Origin: Thiomicrospira cyclica ALM1 | GTDB lineage: Bacteria; Pseudomonadota; Gammaproteobacteria; Thiomicrospirales; Thiomicrospiraceae | Direction: 5' to 3' | Length of the DNA: 64,000 nt | NCBI RefSeq assembly: GCF_000214825.1 | Contig: NC_015581.1 | Span: 186,001-250,000, forward strand | In this document: one piece after another, positions 18,425 to 27,024 of the stretch | Layout of the letters: every line of letters begins with the position of its first letter | How positions within the stretch are numbered: the first letter of the stretch is position 1 | Made by a program: the position numbers and the translations under genes | Notes under the pieces: model-generated | What the model saw: the letters and a program-made list of their open reading frames with translations, nothing else | Database searches by the model: none | Told to the model about the DNA's origin: nothing

Positions 18425-19384
18425 ATGTCCGGTGTTGTGCCGGTTGCCGTTGGTTGTCTCATTCGCAATGGTGAGGTATTAATTGGCCAGCGCTTAGCTC
18501 GGCAATCCTTTGCCGGTGAGTGGGAGTTTCCAGGTGGCAAGTTAGAAGCCAATGAAACACCGATTGAAGCTTTGGTTCGTGAGTTTAAAGAGGAGACAGG
18601 TTTAACAACCTCTGATTGGCAGCCGTTAATTAGTTATCCTTGGACCCATCAACTACCCAATGGCTCCGTTCAGGTGCAATTGCATGTCTATATAACTGAA
18701 CAGGCAAGCGGTCAGTTGTCAGCACCAGAAGGCCATTTATTTGCATGGTGTCCCTTGTCAATGCTGGATCAACGTCACTTGTTGCGAGCCAATAAAGGCA
18801 TTGTTAGGGCACTGCAATTGCCATCAGCTTATATGATCACCGGTGGTTTTCATGACCAACAAGACGCATTATCTCGTCTTGAAGAGGCTCTAAAGCAAGA
18901 GGTCAAGTTAGTTCAGTTACGTGCAAAACACCTCGATAAGCAAGCTTACATCGCATTAGCGAATGAGATGGTTAAGCATTGCCATGGTCATGGCGCCAAG
19001 TTAATTGTAAATACCTCGGTCGCTTGGTTCGACGAGATGCCAGCGGTGGATGGTTTACAGCTAGCATCCAGTGAGTTAGCGGCCTTAACGCATCGCCCGA
19101 TTGCAGCTAATAAATGGTTGGGCGTTTCGACTCATAATGCTTTTGAGCTTGCCAAAGCAACCGAGCTCGAAGCCGATTTTGCCTTACTCTCACCCGTTAA
19201 AGCCACCCAGACTCATCCAGACAGCACCCCGTTGGGATGGGCGAAGTTTGAGTTGATGACTCAAGCCTTACCTATCCCGGTCTATGCTTTAGGTGGTCTT
19301 AGCCTGGATGATCTGTTGCAAGCAAAAGCGACAGGCGCACAGGGCATAGCGGCTATCAATGGTTTGTGGCCGCAAGCGATTTAA
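18425..19384 (+). CDS. mutT: Nudix hydrolase MutT fused to a ThiE/TenI-like domain
   Basis: A 319-residue two-domain protein. Residues about 1-130 form a Nudix domain with the full Nudix box (GGKLEANETPIEALVREFKEETGL, i.e. G-x5-E-x7-RE-x2-EE-x-G), matching MutT 8-oxo-dGTP pyrophosphohydrolase. Residues about 135-319 are a TIM-barrel of the thiamine phosphate synthase/TenI family (VQLRAKHL, LIVNTSVAW, LGVSTHNAFEL, PVYALGGL). This fusion is known in gammaproteobacteria near argJ and secA. Whether the second domain makes thiamine phosphate is unproven. It ends overlapping coaE (convergent) by 4 bases. Confidence 0.9.
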   Translation: MSGVVPVAVGCLIRNGEVLIGQRLARQSFAGEWEFPGGKLEANETPIEALVREFKEETGLTTSDWQPLISYPWTHQLPNGSVQVQLHVYITEQASGQLSAPEGHLFAWCPLSMLDQRHLLRANKGIVRALQLPSAYMITGGFHDQQDALSRLEEALKQEVKLVQLRAKHLDKQAYIALANEMVKHCHGHGAKLIVNTSVAWFDEMPAVDGLQLASSELAALTHRPIAANKWLGVSTHNAFELAKATELEADFALLSPVKATQTHPDSTPLGWAKFELMTQALPIPVYALGGLSLDDLLQAKATGAQGIAAINGLWPQAI

Positions 19385-19989
19385 TGCGGGTCTGGTTGTT
19401 TATCTAACCAGGCCTGCAGTGCCGAATGCAGGTCTGCTAATTCTTGATTATTTTCAATAATGGTGTCTGCGAGTGCTTGTCGTGTGGCACGATCAGCCTG
19501 CTGGGCGATGATTGTTGCAATCTGTTCCGGTGAGCGTTGATCACGCAGCTGGACACGTTGCGTTTGTTGTTCAGGTTCACATTCGATTAATAACACCTGG
19601 TCGATTTGATAAGCCGGTTGCATCACCTGATGAATAACGGGGATGGCTACAAAGACCAGTGGGTGTTTATTTTTGAGTTCAGTGACTTGCTTGGCAACAT
19701 GCTGACGCACTAACGGATGAATGAAACCTTCAAGCGTGTTTTTTAAATCAGGCTCGGCAAAAAAAGCCGCCGCGAGTTGTTTGCGATCGAGATCGCCATT
19801 CGGATCTAAAAATCGATCACCCGTCTCTGTGACCAATGCGTTGTAACCCGGCTGATTCTTTTGCATCAATTGTTTGGCTACCTTATCTGTGTCGATCACC
19901 GGGTAGCCCTGTTGCGAAAAATAATCACAAGCGGCAGACTTACCACAGCCAATGCCGCCAATAACCGCAACTACTTGCCCCGATTTCAT
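19381..19989 (-). CDS. coaE: Dephospho-CoA kinase CoaE
   Basis: A 202-residue P-loop kinase for the last step of coenzyme A synthesis. GGIGCGKSAACDYF is the P-loop, followed by VIDTDKVAKQL and later QQTQRVQLRDQRSPEQ (lid region). The start is the ATG at 19989, which follows AAAGGTGTGG and overlaps the stop codon of the upstream parvulin gene (ATGA). Longer in-frame extensions upstream are just the reading frame running through that gene. The usual pilBCD and yacG neighbours are absent. Confidence 0.95.
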   Translation of the reverse strand: MKSGQVVAVIGGIGCGKSAACDYFSQQGYPVIDTDKVAKQLMQKNQPGYNALVTETGDRFLDPNGDLDRKQLAAAFFAEPDLKNTLEGFIHPLVRQHVAKQVTELKNKHPLVFVAIPVIHQVMQPAYQIDQVLLIECEPEQQTQRVQLRDQRSPEQIATIIAQQADRATRQALADTIIENNQELADLHSALQAWLDKQPDPH

Positions 19990-20273
19990 GGCCACACCTT
20001 TTGATGCACCCAAACAATATGCCAACCTTGTGAGCTGGCAAAGGGCTCGCTGGGCTGGGCAGTAGGGGCTTGCCAAAGACCCTGTTCAAAATCGCGTGCA
20101 AGCAGGCCTGGTGCCATAAAACCCAAGTCACCCTCGTGAGCTTTGCTTGCGCAAATAGAGTAGCGTGTCACTGCGTCCTCGAAGGTAAGTTCATGATTGA
20201 CTAATCGCGTATATAGGCGAACAGCAATTTTGCGTGATGGTAGCAGGATATGACTGGCGTGGATTAATGGCAT
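19986..20273 (-). CDS. Small parvulin-type peptidyl-prolyl isomerase
   Basis: A 95-residue single-domain PpiC-like rotamase. ASHILLPSR at the start, a central KAHEGDLGFM and the terminal PFASSQGWHIVWV are the three hallmark strands of the parvulin fold. There is no signal peptide, so it should act in the cytoplasm, like E. coli PpiC. It is translationally coupled to coaE by an ATGA overlap, which is an unusual pairing. The start ATG lies 54 bases from the divergent amidotransferase gene. Confidence 0.85.
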   Translation of the reverse strand: MPLIHASHILLPSRKIAVRLYTRLVNHELTFEDAVTRYSICASKAHEGDLGFMAPGLLARDFEQGLWQAPTAQPSEPFASSQGWHIVWVHQKVWP

Positions 20274-20288
20274 TATTTTTTGTAATCG

Positions 20289-20313
20289 GTAAAATGGTGA
20301 AACTCTATTTTAC
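20289..20313. promoter_or_regulatory. Inverted repeat in the divergent ppiC / amidotransferase control region
   Basis: GTAAAAT and ATTTTAC form a perfect 7-bp inverted repeat with an 11-base spacer, between two divergent genes. The form and location suggest a transcription-factor site; the factor is unknown. Confidence 0.35.
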
Positions 20314-20327
20314 TGGATGAAAGACAT

Positions 20328-22136
20328 ATGTGCGGAATTTGCGGTGAGTTTTTGTGGCGAGACGGGCAACAGGCTGATCCTATGCGCATTAATAAAATGT
20401 TGACGCAGTTAGTTAAGCGTGGTCCCGATGCAAAGGACTTTTGGGTTCAAGAGCAGGTGGGATTTGGTCATACCCGCCTAGCCATTATTGATTTAACGCC
20501 AGCAGGTCAGCAACCCATGCGAGATCAAGAACTCACTTTGGTCTTTAATGGCTGTATTTATAACTATAAAGCTTTGCGAGCTGAGCTGATTATTTTAGGG
20601 CATGAATTTCAGTCGGATTCTGATACCGAGGTTATTCTAAAAGCCTATCGCCAATGGGGTTCTGAATGTTTGAACTATTTGGATGGTATGTTTGCATTTG
20701 CCATTTGGGATGATCATCAACAACAGTTGTTTTTAGCGCGCGATCGCTTTGGGATTAAACCGTTATATTATGCGTTGACGGACGAAGGTTTGCGGTTTGC
20801 CTCTAATACGCAAGCGCTATTAGCGTCTGGCGGTATAAATTTGGATATTGACCCAATAGGTCTGCATTTTCAGTTAACCCTACATGGTGTGATTCCTGCA
20901 CCCCATACCATTCTAAAAGGGATTAAAAAACTACAGCCTGGGCATTACATGCTGGTGCAGCCAGACGGACAAATCTTTGTGCGCCAATATTGGCAGCTCA
21001 ATGCGCAGCGTCCTGATGCCTCGGACCTGAGTCAGCCCCAAACTGAGCAGGCCTGGTTAGACGCAACGCACGACGCGCTTAAAAAAGCGGTGGCTAAGCG
21101 GGTCGCAGCGGCTGATGTGCCAGTAGGTGTTTTGCTGTCAGGCGGGCTGGATTCGAGTTTGTTGGTAGGCTTATTGGCCGAAGCAGGTATGGATAGGATT
21201 CAGACCTTTTCGATAGGCTTTGAAGATATCGCCGATGAGCAGGGCTCAGAGTTTGAATTTTCCGATAAGGTCGTGGCACGTTATAACACTCAGCATCATA
21301 AATATGTTGTGCCGAATAGTGATGTGTTGCCTCGTTTGCCAGAGGCGGTTGCTGCCATGTCCGAACCTATGGTCGGTCAAGACGCGGTGGCTTTTTATCT
21401 GTTATCAGAACAGGTGTCTCAAGATGTGAAAGTGGTGCTATCGGGTCAAGGTGCGGATGAAGTATTTGGAGGCTATTTTTGGTATCCACAGATGGCCGCA
21501 TCAACCGGGTCAACCATTGCACGTTTTGCGCCTTATTATTTTGACCGCAGTCATGAGGAATGGTTGCAAACGGTTGATGCCCGCTTTCATCTCGATGATG
21601 TGACCAGTGCTTATGTCTCTGAACGTTTAACGGAGCCAGGAGCAGATGAGTTTTTAGATCAAGTACTTCGTTTCGATGCGACCACCTTAATTGTCGATGA
21701 CCCTGTAAAACGGGTCGATAATATGACCATGGCTTGGGGTTTAGAAGCTCGTGTACCTTTTTTAGATAAGGATTTGGTGGAGCTGGCGATGCAGGCTCCG
21801 CCTGAACTTAAATTAGGCGATGATGGGAAGACCCTCTTAAAGCGGATCGCGCGTGGTCTGGTGCCTGATGAGGTGATTGATCGTCCGAAAGGTTATTTCC
21901 CCATGCCTGCACTGAAGTTTGTTCGTGGTGAGTTTTATCAATTTATGCGTGATATTTTAATGAGCCCTGCGGCGCAAGCGCGGGGTTTATTTAATCCAGA
22001 TTATGTTGCTCGATTGTTGGCGAATCCGGAAGCCTCAGAAAACTTTACTGCGATTAAGGGCTCTAAATTATGGCACTGCGCACTATTAGAATTATGGTTG
22101 CAAACCCATGTTGACCCATATCGATCGGCAGACTAA
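20328..22136 (+). CDS. N-acetylglutaminylglutamine amidotransferase (asparagine synthetase family)
   Basis: A 602-residue class II glutamine amidotransferase with nucleophile Cys2 (MCGICGE), an N-terminal glutaminase domain, and a synthetase domain with the PP-loop LSGGLDSSL. Compared with ordinary AsnB, the details FNGCIYNYKALRAEL, VIPAPHTILKGIKKL, AMSEPMVGQDAVAFYLLSEQ and SGQGADEVFGGYFWYPQM match the branch that makes the osmolyte N-acetylglutaminylglutamine amide. The usual partner (the GNAT/ATP-grasp N-acetylglutaminylglutamine synthetase) is not in this window. A plain asparagine synthetase role cannot be excluded. It is followed by grxD on the same strand. Confidence 0.8.
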   Translation: MCGICGEFLWRDGQQADPMRINKMLTQLVKRGPDAKDFWVQEQVGFGHTRLAIIDLTPAGQQPMRDQELTLVFNGCIYNYKALRAELIILGHEFQSDSDTEVILKAYRQWGSECLNYLDGMFAFAIWDDHQQQLFLARDRFGIKPLYYALTDEGLRFASNTQALLASGGINLDIDPIGLHFQLTLHGVIPAPHTILKGIKKLQPGHYMLVQPDGQIFVRQYWQLNAQRPDASDLSQPQTEQAWLDATHDALKKAVAKRVAAADVPVGVLLSGGLDSSLLVGLLAEAGMDRIQTFSIGFEDIADEQGSEFEFSDKVVARYNTQHHKYVVPNSDVLPRLPEAVAAMSEPMVGQDAVAFYLLSEQVSQDVKVVLSGQGADEVFGGYFWYPQMAASTGSTIARFAPYYFDRSHEEWLQTVDARFHLDDVTSAYVSERLTEPGADEFLDQVLRFDATTLIVDDPVKRVDNMTMAWGLEARVPFLDKDLVELAMQAPPELKLGDDGKTLLKRIARGLVPDEVIDRPKGYFPMPALKFVRGEFYQFMRDILMSPAAQARGLFNPDYVARLLANPEASENFTAIKGSKLWHCALLELWLQTHVDPYRSAD

Positions 22137-22201
22137 CGTCTTAGATATAAATAACGTATAATAACCAAGCATTTTACTAGGAAATTACCAAGGAGTTTAG
22201 G

Positions 22202-22552
22202 ATGAGTTTTGAAATTGATGAACAAACCGTACTGGCTAAAATTGATGAGCAAGTCAAAAATAACCCTGTCGTGCTCTATATGAAGGGCACTCCACAAATG
22301 CCATCGTGTGGTTTTTCGAGTCGTACCGCCGCGGCATTAGTTGAAACGGGGGAGAAGTTTGCATTTGTAAATGTCTTGGCTGATCAGGGTATTTATCAGT
22401 TTTTACCGAAATACCAAGATTGGCCAACCTTTCCTCAGCTTTATATTGATGGTGAGTTGCAGGGCGGCTGTGATATTACGCTAGAGCTGGCTGAAAGTGG
22501 TGAATTAAAAACATTGATGGCGGCGGCTAATGCCAAGGTAGATCAAGCTTGA
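22202..22552 (+). CDS. grxD: Monothiol glutaredoxin Grx4/GrxD
   Basis: A 116-residue glutaredoxin with the monothiol active site CGFS (Cys36) in KGTPQMPSCGFSS, and the glutathione-binding WPTFPQLYIDGELQGGCD. Proteins of this family carry and transfer [2Fe-2S] clusters, often with BolA, so it is functionally linked to the SUF and IscA proteins elsewhere in the window. A GGAG ribosome-binding site and a perfect TATAAT (22157-22162) lie upstream; I saw no good -35 to match it. Confidence 0.95.
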   Translation: MSFEIDEQTVLAKIDEQVKNNPVVLYMKGTPQMPSCGFSSRTAAALVETGEKFAFVNVLADQGIYQFLPKYQDWPTFPQLYIDGELQGGCDITLELAESGELKTLMAAANAKVDQA

Positions 22553-22581
22553 TTTATCAGATTTTGCGCTAATGAGCCTAG

Positions 22582-23223
22582 TTAAGCACGACTAGGCTTA
22601 GCCAGTTTCCATTGGTTCGCAATTTTACAAAACAGTCGGCCTGTCTGCAGCGTATCGTAAGCGGCTTCATGTGCTTTTTCATGATCCCAATCAAATCCAG
22701 CTAGTTTAACGGCTTTACTTAATACGGTTTCTCCATAAACCAAACCTGCTAAAGACACGGTGTCAAAAGTGCTAAATTGGTGAAATGGCGACTTCATTTT
22801 ATTGCGTTCTGCCGCATGTTTTATAAAGTTCAAGTCAAACATCGCATTGTGGCCTACTAAAATGGCACGCGTGCAACCACTGGCTTTAACGGCGGAATTG
22901 ATCGGTTGAAACAGTTTTTCAAGCGCATTTCGTTCAGATTTGGCATCCCGGAACGGGTGATAAGGATCTTCAATGCCATTAAACTTCAGCGCACTTTGAT
23001 CAAGCTTTGAGCCTTCAAATGGTAAGATATTTTCCTGGAACAAAGCTCCCGTGATTAACTCACCCTGCGCATTCATCTCGAGTAGCAGGACGGCTACCTG
23101 TAACAAAGCATGGCTATTGGGGTCAAAGCCAGCTGTTTCAACATCGACCACAACGGGCAGAAAACCACGAAAACGGTCTCTGATTTGAGTGACACTAAAT
23201 GATTCTGCGCAAGATTGGGTCAT
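22582..23223 (-). CDS. rnt: Ribonuclease T
   Basis: A 213-residue DEDDh 3'-5' exoribonuclease that trims tRNA and rRNA 3' ends. Exo I is VVDVETAGFDPNSHALLQVA, Exo II contains GHNAMFDLNFI, and Exo III with its His is EKAHEAAYDTLQTGRLF. Length and the LPFEGSKLDQSALKFNGI segment are typical. It overlaps argA by 4 bases, so both are one transcript reading leftward. The 3' end faces grxD; a stem (GCCTAGT / ACTAGGC) lies at the junction, without a U-run. Confidence 0.95.
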   Translation of the reverse strand: MTQSCAESFSVTQIRDRFRGFLPVVVDVETAGFDPNSHALLQVAVLLLEMNAQGELITGALFQENILPFEGSKLDQSALKFNGIEDPYHPFRDAKSERNALEKLFQPINSAVKASGCTRAILVGHNAMFDLNFIKHAAERNKMKSPFHQFSTFDTVSLAGLVYGETVLSKAVKLAGFDWDHEKAHEAAYDTLQTGRLFCKIANQWKLAKPSRA

Positions 23224-24503
23224 GTTAGGGCTTTAATAAGTACTTTAGATTGACGTTGAAAGTTGTAAAGTTGTTGTTTTGGGGGCGGGAGTTCATCTAG
23301 GCTGGCTAATACAAATCCCTGTTCGATAAACCAGTGGTATGTATGCGTGGTGAGCAGAAATAATTGCGTGATCGCTTGCTCCTTTGCTTTAAGGCTAAGG
23401 AAGTTGATTAATTCTTCACCTAAGCCCTGTCCCTGGTAATTGGGATCAATGGCTAGGCAGGCAAGTTCGGCTTGCGAACCCGAGTGATGGTAAAGCGCCG
23501 CACAGCCTAAAATATGGCTGTCACGTTCGATAACAAAAAATTGATTGATCTCAAGCTCGAGACGTTCTCTAGAGCGTTTCACCAGCATCCCTTTTTGTTC
23601 TAGAGGGCTGATCAAATCAATAATGCCACTAACATCCTCAATCCGAGCTTGACGTATTTCGTGATAGCGGTCGGTAAATACCAGCGAACCTATGCCGTCA
23701 CGACTATAGAGTTCAATCAATAAGCTGGTCGGATCCGACTCATTGAGAAGATGAATGCGTTTGACTTGCTGGGCATTATTTGTAAGACATTGAATGAGAT
23801 CGGCTTGATCTGTGTTCTTTGCCTGCCAATGCGATAGTTGCGCCAAACTGAGTTGTTTAGGCAGGTCTGCCATTTGATCGCTAGAGGTGAAGACCATCAG
23901 CTTGTCGGCTTTGATTTTGCTCGCGACCCAGCAGGCCTGCTCAAGGGTGTTTAGGTTGAACACCTCGCCTGTTAACGAATAGGCCAGCGGTGTTAATAGC
24001 GCGATTTGATTGGAGTCTAGTATCGCTTGCAAGGCCGTTTGGTTAATCTTGCGAATAAGGCCGGTATGTTGGTAATCAATACCATCAATAACCCCTCTAG
24101 GCTTAGCAATAACCCAGTTCCCAGAGCAGAGGGTTAATGGAAAAGGGTGGTGGGTTTGCTGGCGGCTAAAGGCGGCCTCAAGCATACTACGTACCTCACC
24201 AATGGTGCGTTGTAAGATCGGCAACATTTCAGGTGAGGTAATTCGAATCTGGTGATGACTTGACCAAACAATGTTAGCCTGTTCAAGGGCTTGATTAATC
24301 TGTAAGGTTGCACCCATGACAATAATCAACCTTAGTCCGAGTGCATTAAGATGCGAGATGTCCTCGGCAAATTCTTGCAGTTGTTCACGATGCTCTAACA
24401 ATTCACCCGGTAAGTAGACCACACAGACTTTGCCACGATGCTGGGCAACGTAGTCAGAAGCTTGGCGAAGATTGTTAAGAAAATCAAGTTCAGATTGTTT
24501 CAT
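23220..24503 (-). CDS. argA: Amino-acid N-acetyltransferase (N-acetylglutamate synthase) ArgA
   Basis: A 427-residue classic bacterial NAGS: an N-terminal amino-acid-kinase-like domain (residues about 1-280, arginine-sensing in the family) and a C-terminal GNAT domain with the acetyl-CoA loop ACLAIDPNYQGQGLGEELI. It starts arginine synthesis and lies upstream of and overlaps rnt. The divergent gene is ilvD across a 118-base gap. With argJ also present, ArgA probably replenishes the acetyl cycle. Confidence 0.94.
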   Translation of the reverse strand: MKQSELDFLNNLRQASDYVAQHRGKVCVVYLPGELLEHREQLQEFAEDISHLNALGLRLIIVMGATLQINQALEQANIVWSSHHQIRITSPEMLPILQRTIGEVRSMLEAAFSRQQTHHPFPLTLCSGNWVIAKPRGVIDGIDYQHTGLIRKINQTALQAILDSNQIALLTPLAYSLTGEVFNLNTLEQACWVASKIKADKLMVFTSSDQMADLPKQLSLAQLSHWQAKNTDQADLIQCLTNNAQQVKRIHLLNESDPTSLLIELYSRDGIGSLVFTDRYHEIRQARIEDVSGIIDLISPLEQKGMLVKRSRERLELEINQFFVIERDSHILGCAALYHHSGSQAELACLAIDPNYQGQGLGEELINFLSLKAKEQAITQLFLLTTHTYHWFIEQGFVLASLDELPPPKQQLYNFQRQSKVLIKALT

Positions 24504-24527
24504 GAGATTTCGTAATTATGAGAAAAT

Positions 24528-24545
24528 GTTAAAAGTATTTTTAAC
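24528..24545. promoter_or_regulatory. Inverted repeat in the argA / ilvD divergent region
   Basis: GTTAAAA and TTTTAAC form a perfect 7-bp inverted repeat with a 4-base spacer in an A/T-rich gap of 118 bases. It does not match the ArgR box as I know it. Regulator unknown. Confidence 0.35.
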
Positions 24546-24621
24546 AACTACAGACTTTTTTAAGTATAGCAAAGCAATAACGAAAAGTTTGATTATCTAA
24601 GCGTTTGTTTAAGGAGAAACT

Positions 24622-26526
24622 ATGCCAGCATATCGTTCAAGAACCAGTACACATGGTCGCAATATGGCAGGAGCCCGTGCACTATGGCGTGCTACCGGGA
24701 TGAATTCTGAGGATTTTGGGAAACCTATCATTGCGATTGCGAACTCGTTTACCCAGTTTGTTCCAGGTCATGTGCATTTGAAAGACCTTGGTCAACTTGT
24801 TGCTGGGGTCATTGAACAGTCTGGTGGTGTAGCAAAAGAGTTTAATACCATTGCGGTTGATGATGGTATTGCTATGGGCCATGACGGGATGTTGTACTCT
24901 TTGCCATCTCGTGAGGTGATTGCCGATTCGGTTGAGTATATGGTCAATGCGCATTGCGCCGATGCCTTAGTGTGTATCTCCAATTGTGACAAGATTACGC
25001 CCGGGATGTTGATGGCGGCGATGCGCTTAAATATTCCGACGATTTTCGTGTCTGGTGGCCCGATGGAGTCTGGTAAAACCGTGATTGGTGGACAAACCAT
25101 CAAGCTGGATTTGGTTGATGCCATGGTCATGGCGGCTGATGACAAGGTTACCGATGAAGAGGTTGAGTCTGTCGAGGTTTCAGCCTGTCCAACCTGTGGT
25201 TCTTGTTCCGGTATGTTTACCGCAAACTCCATGAACTGTTTGGCAGAAGCGTTGGGGATGGCCTTACCTGGCAATGGATCGGCGTTGGCTACCCATGCTG
25301 ATCGTAAACATTTGTTTGAAGAGGCGGGTCGGCGCATTGTTGAAATTGCCAAAGAATACTATGAGAAAGACAATGACAAGGTGTTGCCCCGTTCGATTGC
25401 GACCTTTAGCGCCTTTCAAAATGCCGTGGCGTTGGATGTTGCTATGGGTGGCTCAACAAATACCGTGTTGCACCTGCTTGCTGTCGCACATGAGGCGGGC
25501 GTAGAGTTTACGATGTCAGATATTGATGCCATGTCTCGTAGAGTGCCCTGTTTATCCAAGGTTGCTCCTAACTCTAAAATTTATCATATGGAAGATGTCC
25601 ACCGCGCCGGTGGGATTATGCGCTTGTTAGGCGAGCTGGATCGTGGCGGGCTATTAGACCCGGATACCTATACCGTCCACTCATCAACCCTGGGCGCGGC
25701 TCTTGAGCTATGGGATATCCGCCGTAATCCTTCTGAAGCTGTTAAAAAGTTTTATTTGGCGGCACCAGGAAATGTCAGAACGACACAGGCATTCAGTCAA
25801 GATAAGCGCTGGAAAACGCTTGACAGTGATTATGAAAATGGCTGTATCCGTTCAGTTGAGCACGCCTACACACAAGATGGCGGTTTAGCAGTTCTGTTTG
25901 GAAATATTGCTCAGGATGGTTGTATTGTTAAAACGGCAGGTATTGATGAAAGTATGCTGGAAGTGGAGCAGCTTCAATACACGACCAGTGTGCCAACCTC
26001 AACGATTCGCGTTTTTAGTGGCCCAACTCGAATCTATGAGAGTCAAGATGCGGCTGTAGCGGCGATTCTAGGGGACGAAGTTCAAAAGGGCGACGTGGTT
26101 CTTATTCGTTACGAAGGGCCAAAAGGTGGACCGGGTATGCAAGAAATGCTCTACCCTACAAGTTATTTAAAATCGAAGGGTCTTGGTAAGTACTGTGCGC
26201 TGCTAACAGACGGTCGTTTCTCCGGAGGCACATCTGGTTTGTCAATTGGCCATGCATCGCCTGAAGCGGCTGAAGGTGGTAATATTGGGTTGGTTGAAGA
26301 GGGTGATATTATCGAAATCGACATTCCAAACCGATCGATTAATGTTAAGTTGAGCGATTATGAACTGTCTCAGCGTCGCCAAAAAATGTTGGCTAAAGGC
26401 GATAAAGCTTGGAAGCCAGAGCATCCCAGAGAGCGTCGCGTGTCTGCCGCTTTGCGTGCCTATGCCGCCATGACAACCAGTGCCGCTTTTGGCGCTGTTA
26501 GACGCGTTGAACAAATTGAAAAATAG
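24622..26526 (+). CDS. ilvD: Dihydroxy-acid dehydratase IlvD
   Basis: A 634-residue Fe-S dehydratase, the third common step of valine and isoleucine synthesis. Cluster cysteines are seen in [13 protein letters not shown] and [34 protein letters not shown] near the C-terminus contains the catalytic region. An AAGGAG precedes the ATG. Its activity depends on cluster supply from SUF. A TerB-like gene follows after 12 bases. The other ilv genes are 30 kb away. Confidence 0.97.
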   Translation: MPAYRSRTSTHGRNMAGARALWRATGMNSEDFGKPIIAIANSFTQFVPGHVHLKDLGQLVAGVIEQSGGVAKEFNTIAVDDGIAMGHDGMLYSLPSREVIADSVEYMVNAHCADALVCISNCDKITPGMLMAAMRLNIPTIFVSGGPMESGKTVIGGQTIKLDLVDAMVMAADDKVTDEEVESVEVSACPTCGSCSGMFTANSMNCLAEALGMALPGNGSALATHADRKHLFEEAGRRIVEIAKEYYEKDNDKVLPRSIATFSAFQNAVALDVAMGGSTNTVLHLLAVAHEAGVEFTMSDIDAMSRRVPCLSKVAPNSKIYHMEDVHRAGGIMRLLGELDRGGLLDPDTYTVHSSTLGAALELWDIRRNPSEAVKKFYLAAPGNVRTTQAFSQDKRWKTLDSDYENGCIRSVEHAYTQDGGLAVLFGNIAQDGCIVKTAGIDESMLEVEQLQYTTSVPTSTIRVFSGPTRIYESQDAAVAAILGDEVQKGDVVLIRYEGPKGGPGMQEMLYPTSYLKSKGLGKYCALLTDGRFSGGTSGLSIGHASPEAAEGGNIGLVEEGDIIEIDIPNRSINVKLSDYELSQRRQKMLAKGDKAWKPEHPRERRVSAALRAYAAMTTSAAFGAVRRVEQIEK

Positions 26527-26538
26527 GAGCGCAGTTTT

Positions 26539-26937
26539 ATGTTTGTAGATCGTCTTAGTCAAGCACAGCGTCAGGCATTATTAGATCTAGCCGTCATTAT
26601 GGCTGGAATTGATAATGATGTATCCGCTGAAGAGCTGCAGTACTTGGAAGAATTAGCTAGCAATTATAATTTAACATTGGATTTAGAAAATCACGGAGCT
26701 AATTCTATAGACGATTTAATATCTATTGTTGATAGTAAGCAAGCGAAGGTCATTGTTTTACAAGAGTTAATAAAGTTGTCCTATAAGGATGGTCACTTTG
26801 GTCCTGAAGAACAGCAAAAAGTGTTTCAGATTGCGCAAAAATTGGGTTTGAATGATCCAGAGCTTTTATTAGCTATTGAACGCTGGGTAAGACAGGGTTT
26901 TGATTGGTTGCATGAAGGAGAGCAGCTGTTAGGCTAA
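26539..26937 (+). CDS. TerB-like (tellurite resistance B family) protein
   Basis: A 132-residue soluble, acidic, all-helical protein. The start (QRQALLDLAVIMAGIDNDVSAEELQYLEELA) and the middle repeat (LIKLSYKDGHFGPEEQQKVFQIAQKLG) show the two EF-hand-like acidic helix pairs typical of the TerB fold, which is thought to bind metal. It shares a transcript with ilvD and is followed by a strong terminator. The biological role is unknown; linkage to tellurite is only the family name. Confidence 0.65.
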   Translation: MFVDRLSQAQRQALLDLAVIMAGIDNDVSAEELQYLEELASNYNLTLDLENHGANSIDDLISIVDSKQAKVIVLQELIKLSYKDGHFGPEEQQKVFQIAQKLGLNDPELLLAIERWVRQGFDWLHEGEQLLG

Positions 26938-26980
26938 GAAGTTCGCTGGATTCAGCGGTTTTATTTAAAATTAATCCAAT

Positions 26981-27008
26981 AAAAAACCCGGAAACTTCCG
27001 GGTTTTTT
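26981..27008. terminator. Bidirectional rho-independent terminator between terB-like gene and soxA
   Basis: CCCGGA / TCCGGG stem with AACT loop, flanked by A6 on one side and T6 on the other, so it can end transcription from both converging units. Confidence 0.9.
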
Positions 27009-27024
27009 ATTGAGTCAGATAATA

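Noticed and set aside
24792-25352. Long (186-codon) minus-strand open frame inside ilvD
   Set aside because: It is an antisense shadow of a well-conserved gene; no family match and no ribosome-binding site.
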